Shown here: positions 21,199 to 29,960 of the stretch, one piece after another
How positions within the stretch are numbered: the stretch's first letter is position 1
Layout: each line of letters begins with the position of its first letter
From: Ophiothrix spiculata
Taxonomy: Eukaryota > Echinodermata > Ophiuroidea > Amphilepidida > Ophiotrichidae
NCBI GenBank assembly: GCA_000969725.1
Contig: JXSR01S033941.1
Length of the DNA stretch: 29,960 bases
Direction: 5' to 3' (one strand)
Position numbers and translations under genes: made by a program
Notes under the pieces: model-generated
What the model was told of the DNA's origin: nothing
What the model saw: only the letters and a program-made list of their open reading frames with translations
Databases searched by the model: none

Positions 21199-22064
21199 AT
21201 TTGGCATGAATAAATGCAAAGGTCGATATTAATGATATTATAAGCATATGAACTCGTGCAAAAAACCCTTCAAAAATAAGGTCGAGCTGCTTCATTTTTA
21301 AAAGAATGCAGCAAACAGGGGCGTATTATTTTCTGCCCTCGATAGATACACCTAACGTATGCACTGAAATATGTTTAAGAATGTCATTCCGATGACACAG
21401 ACTCTATACACGAATATTTTGCCTTAAGCCCCGCAACTAATACAAAGTTCAAAATTTGTGTCAAGTCACAACGTATAGGTTGAATTAACCCTTCACGTAA
21501 ACCCGATGACTGACAACTTAATCAACGGGGTTTGCTTACAAATTGTAAACAAATGTAATGGGTTTCATACAGAAACACATTTTTAAAAGGTAAGATTTTA
21601 TTTACTTTGAAGCATTTTTAAAGCATAAACTGTATAATTTGAAAAAGTCATTTGAAGTAACCGTTACTTTATCAGTGCACAACTGGCCAGAAAGTTCCCC
21701 TAATGTGGACTGCTGATGATGTCATCGCCAGTCCATGGAAACTTTCTATGGGATCTCTTTAACTTAATGGCAGATATCCGGGGAATATTTTATGTCATGT
21801 GATTTAGTTTTGCCAAATCAGATAATTGGGATTTGTTATATAATACTGAATATTATATACCGATTGGCATAATTTGAGCTAATCGGTATATAATGAAGAG
21901 ATTTATAAGTGTCGGTTGAAGACATCGAAGTAAAGTTAATGCATTTCCTCGACACTCACAATTTTATATTCCGTAATATTTTTGGAGAAACCCGTTGTTG
22001 GCTGGATGATGACTGCCAATGAATCTTCTACTACTGGACGTACATGGCGTCCTATTAGGTGTTT
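21199..22064. other. AT-rich stretch next to the Penelope fragment, with two hairpins
   Basis: No gene is supported. An imperfect palindrome at 21689-21747 pairs AGAAAGTTCC...TGGACTG with CAGTCCA...AACTTTCT. A perfect 14-bp hairpin (ATTATATACCGATT, 21852-21865, with 21881-21894) has a 15-base loop. The part nearest 22064 could be 3' flanking sequence of the Penelope-like element on the minus strand. Confidence 0.5.
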
Positions 22065-22340
22065 CTAGTAGTAGAGAATCATAGTGGGGCTAGTTTCTCT
22101 TTTTATGTAAATAACCTCATGGATCTTCCTGGGTATCAATTTTTCCTCTTTGGTGTTTGTCAACTTTGATTTTAGCATCATCAAGTTCGTGGCCTGTGGT
22201 TTTCAGGTGCTCAGCGATGGCAGAATGATTAGAGGGTGTGATGGCAATATGTTCTTTAGTGCGTTTTAATTTCTCTGAAACACCTTTCACAAAGAGAATA
22301 ACCACGGGGTACTTCCTTGAGCTGGATGTTGTCGGGTTTG
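22065..22340 (-). pseudogene. Penelope-like retroelement fragment (linker and C-terminal GIY-YIG region)
   Basis: Read on the minus strand, the fragment starts PVVILFVKGVSEKLKR, the linker found before the GIY-YIG endonuclease of Penelope-like elements. It continues with KEH...NHSAIAEHLKTTGHELDDAK, matching the family's EH...NSAIAEH...TGH...AKV segment, and after a frameshift near 22125 ends KIHEVIYIKRETSPTM...stop, matching the terminal RKI.EAI.I motif. About 90-100 residues between KLKR and KEH, including the GIY-YIG core and its catalytic arginine, are missing, and no reverse transcriptase lies upstream. It is a dead remnant. Family assignment is from remembered consensus. Confidence 0.78.
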
Positions 22341-22952
22341 GATATGTATTTCGAGATATCTGGTCTTTTTCGCAAGTTTCGCTTTAATTACTGCCATCTA
22401 TAACAACAACTTTAGCGACAATTGCTTGACACTTGTGTTGTGATTGATGGCTAAATGACTATTAATTAACAATAATCGTGAAACGGGAAACATTTAATCC
22501 GTTTTAATGAGAAAGGTAATTACCAAGGCGTAATAGGAAAACCAACAGAGAATGGCTACTTGATTTGAGTCACACTTAATATATCTATCCAAGTTCGAGT
22601 TGGTAAGGAACAATTGTTAAAATAAACATGAACCTTTCAGCTTTACCTACTAAAGCATAAACTTCTTACCGGTACCTCTCCTAGACGACGAACAAACTTG
22701 AAAATGTCTATTTTATAGGTCGCTCGGTCATTTTGAAGTTTACACTATTGTGACCGGTACATGCAATCAAATGAAAATAAATGGAATAATCTTATTGCTT
22801 CAAAAGTTAATCCTATAAGATGGTTATAACGATTGCCAAAATTGGGAAAGGAACTCGGAATGAAGTTGTATGTGTGGCAATGTCAGAACAACGGATATGA
22901 TCCATTTCTATTACAATATGCAGAGAAGACCTGCTTCACGTCAGCAGAATAA

Positions 22953-22970
22953 GTGACGTTGTAACGTCAC
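22953..22970. promoter_or_regulatory. Candidate CRE-type palindrome
   Basis: GTGACGTT and AACGTCAC face each other across two bases, giving two TGACGT half-sites; a third, ACGTCA, lies at 22938. TGACGT is the core bound by CREB/ATF-type bZIP factors. No gene start is seen nearby, so function is speculative. Confidence 0.25.
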
Positions 22971-23910
22971 CCTGCACAAACTGTTTAACATGATTCAATT
23001 GTTCTAATGCTGGATCTTACAGCTATTAGCTTAGTTCAAATGTTCTGTCCGTTATCTCATTAAAGAACAAAGGATTTTGTTAACTAAATCGTAAATGACA
23101 ATAGAAGTATCGAATTAATTTTACCGCACAAAAGAGGCCTGTCAATCAAAGTATCTTCGACGAAAAGCATAAAGCCTAGAGATTTTTAGTTGTGCTTTTT
23201 ATCGTGTAAACACAAAAGGACTGTCAAGGATTGCAATTTCTCAAGTGGGGATTATCCATACTTATTGACTCCAGTGAATAGAATAAGTAATTGGTTAACA
23301 AAATATTTTACTACGGATTACAAAATGCATTGTTATGCACGGACAGAACATTTGAACTAGGCAAATGTTTAATTCTTTTTCATGTATATGTTTGTCTGTA
23401 GTATAAGTATTTGTGGTAATGGTATCATTGTATAGTGTCTCATTGGTTATAACTCAAATCTGAACGCTTATTAATTCATGATACTGATATATTGGTCTAC
23501 CATTATCTAATTATATAAGGTGATTTATTCGTTAAGTTTATGTTTCTGTTTAATTTGCTCCATTACTATTTTCTTTTGAATGAACATAATTTATCGCACT
23601 TGATAAATATCTATAATTTACTAGTTTGTTGTTAATAACGGCACTCACTCAAGACATGTATATGTTTTAACATTAAATCAATTGCCAAAATCCTGAGTAA
23701 CGGTCATGTAACGTTGGTGACATCGCACGGAAATGGTTTTTTGCTCCAAATGATTTAAAAGTACAAATTCTCTGACGTGTTAGTGATCTTTTTATTGCGC
23801 TTTACACAAATGATGGGTAACATATTTACAAATATTTCATAAAAATATTAGGAAATTCAATCGTCAGAATTTCTTTTAATGCAATTTGTTTTGTGTGGTA
23901 ACGTTTAGTT

Positions 23911-23961
23911 ACGTTTGTGACATTTTGGTGTAACTTTTTGATAACGTTTGTGACATTTTGG
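23911..23961. repeat. 33-bp-period direct repeat
   Basis: ACGTTTGTGACATTTTGG occurs at 23911-23928 and 23944-23961. A related GTAACGTTGGTGACAT stands near 23709. On the minus strand this reads as two HQNVTNV peptides in a 61-codon frame, a product of the repeat and not a known protein. Confidence 0.7.
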
Positions 23962-24693
23962 AAATAAGACATGTGTTCATTCATCATGCACGGATATAAA
24001 AACTTTACCAATTTCTGATTGGAAAATTATTCCCACGTACCAAGTAACAAATATATGACGGAAAAACGTGCTCATGTTGTCGAATAAAAAAGCTGATTTT
24101 TTGCTTGAACTCAAAAAAAGTTTCATTTTCTATTGAATGAGCCATATACAGTTGGACACGTGTAACGAGTATTTTCTTCACTATTAAACACACTGACTTT
24201 CTATCTTTAGTTAACCTGACATTAAAGTGACTAGCCTAGATTTCACCTATAATTAAAAACTTTTGGAAATACTCTTAATAAAGCTTAAAAGTATAGTAAA
24301 ATATCTTGATCGTGGTGTGACTATCCTGTGTTTCCTAAATCCTAAATTTTTACCTCAGATGGATTTACCAGATAAAAGATCAAACAAAGCTCCTGCAGAT
24401 AATTTAATACATATTAAAAGAGAAACAATTTCATAAAAAAATAATTTGTTTGGCCATCACAGGTGCAGAAACAAGATCTTTTTAAGTTTTCATACTAGAC
24501 ACACTGTTTTCACACCACCAAAGAATTGAAAATTTCTCCAATATTCCTCAAAATCATGGAAAACTACTTGTAGGTTTTATTACTAAAACATGTTCTATCG
24601 GTTCAAGTAAAAAAATTGTAGGTAAAATATTAGTGGGAAGAATCTTGGCCAGTCCCTTTAATCCTTCACTAAACGCTCATTGAATACGTAGTA

Positions 24694-25037
24694 GGGCCAA
24701 AAAATTTGTTTGCTTGTCCATAGATGCCCTTCTCGAGGCAGGGTCGGTCGGTCGGAAAAAGGTTTTTTTTTTTTTTTATTGTCCCAAACTGTCTACCTAC
24801 CTCCTTAATGGCCCGCCGCTCATGTAGGCAGATCTGTTGACCTTGCTTAAAAGTGCTATGTGGTCCAACATTTCACTTCTATTGCGAGCGTCGCTCCAGC
24901 TCCCTTGTCCGCCATCTTTGCAACGTTTAATTTCCGATCCCGGACATGCTATTCATGAATATTAATGAATGACGTAGTGTCCGGGCCGGACAAGACGGTC
25001 GGTCGGACGAGGACAAGCAAACATTTTTTTTTTGGCC
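24694..25037. mobile_element. TA-flanked MITE with GGTCGGTCGG motifs
   Basis: Ends GGGCCAAAAAATTTGTTTGC (24694) and GCAAACATTTTTTTTTTGGCC (to 25037) are inverted repeats, extended inside by GGACAAG and GGTCGGTCGG words, and flanked by TA (24692-24693 and 25038-25039). It is 344 bp, noncoding and GC-rich in the middle, with a T run at about 24765-24777. The TA duplication fits Tc1/mariner-type mobilisation. Confidence 0.75.
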
Positions 25038-25039
25038 TA

Positions 25040-25992
25040 GTCTACTGACTATTATTCAAATTTATGTTCTTAACACATTCAAATTAATATAGTTAGCGTA
25101 GCAATAGCAATGAGGGGAATGACAAGAGGTAAATAATGCCCAAAGGGCCATCCCACAAGTTAAAGAAAGGCCCTGTATCCATTGGCTGCTCCATCATTCT
25201 GTATATGATTCTTAATGACCATTTATTTATATTAGGATGTCGAAGAATATTCTATCTTACCATCATTAGTCGTCAAGTTAACCTAACTTGAAAAGTGATT
25301 TTATGATTATTTTTAATGCCTTAAATTATAAAGATGAACAGATTTCTGCTATGCATTCCTCCCATGGTCAGTTAGGTAGAAGATTCTAACATCTTATTAT
25401 TTCATCAGTTTTATTATTCCCAAAATGAATTTAATAATCTTAAAACCTTGAAGATCTCTCATCAAAGTCAAGGAGAGTTTTAATTCTTGATAATCATGTG
25501 CATGTACATATTTATCTACAAAAGTAGAAACATAATGCAGTATTTCAAACGTAAGATAGAGGCAACAGTCAAAACATAATTTCCAAATTAAACACTCTCA
25601 GAATGTCCCTTTGAAAACGGTTCTTTTGTCTTTGCACGCCAATAAAGCGTTACGTCTTAAAGTAATTTTTATTCCATGTTTCCTTCAATACTTAAACTGA
25701 GCTAATAAAGAGTAATTCGCAAGTCCTTCAGTTGTATAAGGATAATGCATTATACTAGCCAAAAATATTTTTCTCTGCTATGCAATCATTATTGACATGT
25801 GGGCGTTTCAGGTTCACACTATCAGTGGTAGAAATATTGCCGGACACTTATCTCCATCTTAAACTATTTCCTTCGTCTTTCAGGTTTTGATGGTTCAAGG
25901 TCAGACAGTCATCCCGTAGTTGACATAAGTCACACAGTATAGTAGTTGACTTTTGCAATGATGTGATATTAATAAAAGTTGTTACAGGGCTT
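25040..25992. other. Unassigned stretch upstream of the candidate gene
   Basis: AT-rich sequence with no confident exon. A pyrimidine tract plus AG (CTTTCAG near 25884) could be an acceptor for an untranslated exon, but no donor or coding signal backs it. Confidence 0.35.
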
Positions 25993-26446
25993 ATATGTGA
26001 CCCGTCATATCGAAAGGTACCTTAAGGTCGGCAAAATCTAAATTGATTTTTTTGGTCTCATCTGAAAGCTGAGATTTTAAGCTTTAAAATGACACCTTGA
26101 TTTTAGTTATTGGATGTTTGGTTGCGAAGTTACACCCAGATTGGTAAAAGGCATTGGGCTGATTCGGAAAACTATAGTTCTAAGAAAATCGAGTTTAAAG
26201 TTTTTGTGCTTAGTAAATCTTGAATGGAGAAAGGATTTTTAGCTTGGTTTTTAATACATTTTTCTTATGTTTTTGATGTTGGAACCTGAATAATATCATA
26301 GAATACACTTCAATGATAACCTTTCTGATGAAATTAGAAATTCGAACTTGGACGTGATTTTTGACTATGCTTAGCTTCAATGGCCCGTATCTCGTAATGT
26401 ACTATGCCGGTATTAAGGTACCTTTCGATATGATGATCCACATATG
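25993..26446 (+). mobile_element. 450-bp MITE, copy 1
   Basis: Terminal repeats TCATATCGAAAGGTACCTTA at 26005 and the mirror at 26414-26434, extended outward by ATATGTG/CACATAT. The whole interior matches the reverse complement of 27332-27783 at roughly 85-90 per cent by eye (shared AAAATGACACCTTG, CTTGAATGGAGAAAGGATTT, CAATGGCCCGTATCTCGTAA). It has no coding frame. It lies about 270 bases upstream of the candidate coding exon. Confidence 0.88.
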
Positions 26447-26716
26447 TCAATATACATCAATCATAGTTGTCTGAACTTGACATGCTTCAGAAAGAGTCCA
26501 TAGTCTTACTAAAAGACTAACTCTGAGATCAATCTTAACTTTAAATTCTTTATTTTCCCACTTTTATGATTGGAAAGGGATACATTCAACTTCCAACAGA
26601 TTCCTTTCAAACATCCTTGAATTCTACATCTTGTATTCTGTGTCACGTATCTATTCGTAGTCTATGACCTTCAGTGTCTTCAGCGGTTTAAATTGTTTTT
26701 CCTCTTTTGTTTTCAG

Positions 26717-26824
26717 TGACATTTGAACTGCTACACCGTGAGAAACGACATGAGCGTCGAACCAGTCCCATCCTCATCTAAACCCCTGGGTAGAATAGAC
26801 AGCCTACCATTTGACCCCGCAATG
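26717..26824 (+). CDS. Candidate 5' coding exon of an unrecognised protein
   Basis: A pyrimidine-rich tract (CCTCTTTTGTTTTCAG) ends at 26716, giving a good splice acceptor. ATG at 26750 opens 25 codons, beginning MSVEPVPSSSKPLGRIDS and ending PFDPAM, directly followed by a consensus donor GTAAGA at 26825 (phase 0). In the ATG frame the first codon of the exon is TGA (26717-26719), so translation cannot enter from upstream and 26750 is the logical start; 26717-26749 would be 5' untranslated. Codon use and local GC content are higher than in the surroundings. The serine/proline-rich N terminus suggests a disordered tail, and no signal peptide is visible. The protein family is not recognised. 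The exon is enclosed by two inverted MITE copies. Confidence 0.6.
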
Positions 26825-27331
26825 GTAAGAACTTGTATCAACCTTATCTATCTTAGATCAAAATGAAGCGCTCATTTAAAATTAAAAATATTTGATAAAT
26901 GTTGATTTGAACCAAGATTTTAGATCTTCGTTTTTATCTAAATGCACAAACATCTAATTACGAGTACAATGTCTCCTAAAATGGTTACATGTAGAAAAAT
27001 GACCGTTTTTAAAAAGTATAGAAGAAAGAGCAATTTTACTCTGCACAAATCATAATACATCTCTCTTCTAGTTGCTTAAAAATTTTGATACCACAGGATT
27101 GTTATTTTTTTGTAATTATCAACAAAGATAGATACCTATGTCAGAAAAGCATTTATTCAAAATTCAACAAAATTGTGAAAAGAAGTGTTTATATTTTTAC
27201 ACAATTAATATCATTTATACCTTGAGACCTTGATTTTGTTCAATACGACGAAAATCAGATGAAAACATTGGAAAATATTGCATATTAAAATTACACTAAA
27301 CGAGCACACTGTTTTGTTAAATTTTTGAATA

Positions 27332-27783
27332 AATGTGATCCATCATATCGAAAGGTACCTTAATACCGGCATAGTAAATTACGAGATACGGGCCATTGAA
27401 GTTGAGCATAGTCAAAAATCACATCCAAGGTCGAATTGCTAATTTCATCTGAAACGTTACCTTTGAAGTGTACTCTATCATATTATCAGGCTCCAACATC
27501 CAAAACATAAGATTAATTTGTTAAAAAACAAGATACAAATCCTTTCTCCATTCAAGTTTTACCAGTACAGAAACTTTAAACTTGATTTTCTCAGAACTAT
27601 AGTTTTCTGAATCAGCTTGATGCCTTTTACCAATTTGGATGTAACTTTGCAATCGAACATCCAATAACTAAAAGCAAGGTGTCATTTTAAAGCTTAAAAT
27701 ATAATCTTTCAGATGAGACCAAAAAAATCAATTTTCATTTTGCCGGTATTAAGGTACCTTTTGATATGATGAGTCACAAATGT
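27332..27783 (-). mobile_element. 450-bp MITE, copy 2 (inverted relative to copy 1)
   Basis: Starts ATGTGATCCATCATATCG and ends ATATGATGAGTCACAAATGTG-like text. The interior is the reverse complement of copy 1 throughout, including TTAATACCGGCATAGTAAAT near the left end. It lies in the presumed intron about 510 bases after the candidate 5' exon. The 65-codon frame at 27709-27906 crosses its edge and is not a gene. Confidence 0.88.
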
Positions 27784-27803
27784 GTTTTTGACATGGCCAT
27801 CTA

Positions 27804-28010
27804 CATACTTGCCTACTGTCCCACTTTTGGAGGGACAGTCCCTCTTTTGACCCAAACTAAACACTGTAAAATGCTGTAATTTTAGCAGGTGTCCCACTTT
27901 TTGCAAATATCCCTACATAGTAATGTATAGGAAATCAGAAATGTCCCTCTTTTTAAGAATTTTTCTCTCATTTGTCCCTCTTTCTGAAATTAGAATGTTG
28001 GCAAATATGC
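27804..28010. mobile_element. 207-bp MITE-like element with GTCCC motifs and 6-bp target duplication
   Basis: CATACTTGCC (27804) and GGCAAATATG (to 28010) are imperfect inverted ends, flanked by identical CATCTA hexamers (27798-27803 and 28011-28016). The interior repeats GTCCC[A/T]CTTTT at least four times and has a perfect GAGGGAC/GTCCCTC hairpin at 27830-27844. It has no coding capacity. The superfamily is not assigned; a 6-bp duplication is unlike the TA and TTAA elements elsewhere in the window. Confidence 0.6.
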
Positions 28011-28016
28011 ATCTAT

Positions 28017-29231
28017 ATTTGTTGATAACTCCAAACTCTGTGACAATATTATTCATTGAACATCTAGAAAAATAATTGATTACAATTTGTGCTAAGTTTA
28101 ATTTCGCTTACTGTTAGAGTTTTTTCAAACGATAATTTTGGAACACCTGACATTTAGAAAATAATGATGCATCTCATAATATCTGTCATGACTTAAGATT
28201 TTTAATTTTTTATTATCTGATGTATTAACCACTAATAATAATATTGTACATCATCATGATCATGTTGTGTCAAGGCGAGTTGGAAGTAGCCTTTGGCCAG
28301 TATGGTATTTTTATTAGTCCATAATTGTTAATGGGCCATCCAGGCTTCAGCTTCTTGCATGGCCTGAATAGAGTATGACTTTGCCACAGTTGCATGTGTA
28401 CCCTACGTCATAACCTGCATAAGCAAACAAACAAATAGGTATGACGGGATATGATATCATCATGAACTTGCCATATGTTATCAGACACGATGTTCACAAA
28501 TCAAAAATGAAAATTTATTTCGTGTTGATCATGAGTTTCTTAAATTTAGCATCAAAATGTTCATAGTCTATGACCTTCAGTGTCTTCAGCGGTTTATTTA
28601 ATTGAACTGCAACTGCAATACATACCCCGGCGTTGATATGAAATAAATTGCCTTGCCAATGACTATCGTCATCACCTTTAAAGACACAGGCAAATATCCT
28701 GAGGCAAATTCACCTAATAAGCATATACATATTTGTTATGAAAACACCGTCCTGGTCTCGATCCTAGTTCCTGAAAAGGTCAGATTGGGAGCAAAGGAAA
28801 AGGGCATGTGCAAGTTGTTATGACCAGACGTTATGGTCAGAGGTCACTTAACATTATTTTTTCTTCTTTCCACAAATGCAATAAGACAGTACATATACAT
28901 CATGAAAATATATATATCATAAACAATAATGTAAAGAAGGACTGGAAAATAGGCCGAAGGCCTCTCTTGGTTCCAGACTCCTTTGAAAATGGTTAAATTC
29001 TTAAATTTACGTAAACAATTTTATAGATTTGATGCTTCGCAGAAATATATTTGAACTCATTCATAATGAAGTCTATATACTTAGCAAATAAAGCTCATTA
29101 GGACCTCTTTGAAAGTAAAATACATATCTGAAATCTATCCGCAAGTTTAAAGAACGTTATAACCTTGTTTGACAAGTTGCCAGGTATCTGGGTGTTATCA
29201 AAGAGCAACAGGAGGCAATCCTCTTATACAG
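28017..29231. other. Presumed intron sequence without recognised exon
   Basis: AT-rich. It holds a 33-bp exact copy (28564-28596) of sequence just upstream of the first exon's acceptor, and a chance frame at 28808-28996. No splice-bounded coding stretch was found. Confidence 0.4.
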
Positions 29232-29297
29232 GATGCAATGGGACTTGAGGCGAATAAGACAACCCTTAAAAGCTGTCTTGAACAGATATTCAATATG
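29232..29297 (+). CDS. Candidate second coding exon (66 bp, phase 0)
   Basis: CTCTTATACAG ends at 29231 and GTATGA begins at 29298; between them 22 codons are open in the frame set by the phase-0 donor at 26825, reading DAMGLEANKTTLKSCLEQIF then NM. A length divisible by three with phase 0 on both sides is consistent with a constitutive or cassette exon continuing the 5' exon. The peptide could form an amphipathic helix (leucine and lysine spacing) but no family is recognised. The polypyrimidine tract is weak, and an alternative open frame of 46 codons overlaps (29175-29312), so this call is weaker than the first exon. Confidence 0.42.
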
Positions 29298-29960
29298 GTA
29301 TGATAACTACTAATATTTTACGACTGAATAAATGCTAGGTAATACGTTTAGTGTTTACCTATAACAAGTCAAGGTCACTTCAAATGGAGCATTTCATTAA
29401 TATGCATACGATCAGAAACTGTGATGTCTTTAAAAAGGCAGATGGTTCGAGGAACGTTGCCAGAGAAAAAAAAAGAATGCAAATTGTGAATGTAGATTAA
29501 GTACTTGTATTTAATCAACCTTTTTTTTCAAAGGGTTTATCGCTTTTGTACATGTGTATTGGTTATGGCCGAGATTTAATATCAATTTGTTTTGGAGAAA
29601 TATCTGGGTTGGGTTTTTTTGCGTGATTCTTTTGCAATAGTATTGGGCGCTGTCATTGACCATGCCCAATTTTCAATATATGAATTGCACTTGCAAAATA
29701 TCAACGTTAAAAGAATACAATTTGTGTAAATTTCTTCCTCCTGGATGTGATCTTGGTAATTAAATAGTGGAACAGAACACTTGAAAATGTTTAAGTACAT
29801 GATGATTGTTTTGGACAATCTGATACCTGTTCAATTATGAAAAAACTCCTCTAACTACCGTATGTCTCAGGGCTTGGCTTGACGGATGACATTTTTGTTA
29901 GCCTATAATATTACTGGTTTCTTTACAATGTTTACACATTTGAACCTGTTCAGAAGACTT
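29298..29960. other. Presumed intron or flank, nothing recognised
   Basis: AT-rich up to the window end. The 78-codon minus frame at 29582-29818 has no domain, start context or splice signal worth calling. Confidence 0.4.

Larger units (their letters stand above)
22341..24693. other. Long AT-rich stretch without supported gene
   Basis: No exon, RNA gene or large repeat was recognised. Two details stand out and are listed separately: a GTGACGTT/AACGTCAC palindrome at 22953-22970 and a short 33-bp-period repeat at 23911-23961. Frames at 23826-24011 and 24005-24193 on the minus strand have no recognisable domain. Confidence 0.5.

Noticed and set aside
29175-29312. 46-codon frame overlapping candidate exon 2 in another frame
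   Set aside because: It would need the acceptor near 29186 and read through the GTATGA donor; phase does not match the first exon's donor. Not excluded, but the less likely reading.

Overview
The window looks like AT-rich, intron- or intergene-dominated DNA from an animal, most likely a marine invertebrate. It has no long open frames, no bacterial-style gene packing and no ribosomal or convincing tRNA gene. It does carry spliceosomal-type exon borders, (AAC)n microsatellites, a Penelope-like retroelement relic, a mariner/Tc1-type relic and many non-autonomous inverted-repeat elements. The species cannot be fixed from the sequence; a marine invertebrate deuterostome is only a guess.

Layout. 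1-345 is an element with a perfect 16-bp terminal inverted repeat and GGGGT-rich internal motifs. 1301-2165 is an inverted-repeat element rich in GATC motifs. 2400-11080 holds three diverged copies of one non-coding block (X1 2401-4335, X2 4590-5330, X3 7260-11080), split by mobile DNA. These insertions are a decayed mariner-type element at 5638-7068, itself carrying a SINE-like insertion and a minisatellite, a foldback element at 7717-8849 with a second element nested in it at 7846-8503, and a GGGTC-repeat element at about 10190-10720. 11081-19434 is a younger tandem array of a roughly 3.2-kb unit (E1, E2, E3), broken by a 50-N assembly gap. E3 carries a foldback element inserted at a TTAA whose empty site survives in E2. 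19435-21200 has CCAAAGACCC-type repeats, a tandem duplication and a 115-bp direct repeat. A Penelope-like GIY-YIG fragment lies on the minus strand at 22065-22340. A TA-flanked MITE sits at 24694-25037.

The only plausible host gene is on the plus strand at the right end. A likely 5' coding exon (26717-26824; start codon 26750, in-frame stop at the first codon of the exon, donor GTAAGA) is followed by a possible second phase-0 exon (29232-29297). The protein is not recognised. The first exon lies between two copies of one 450-bp MITE in opposite orientation, so the pre-mRNA could fold around it.

Most of the window is therefore duplicated and transposon-laden non-coding DNA. Its main value is as a record of ordered events: old duplication of block X, insertion of foldback elements into X3, tandem amplification of E, then a TTAA insertion in E3. 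Identities given are judged by eye; no alignment or database search was run.
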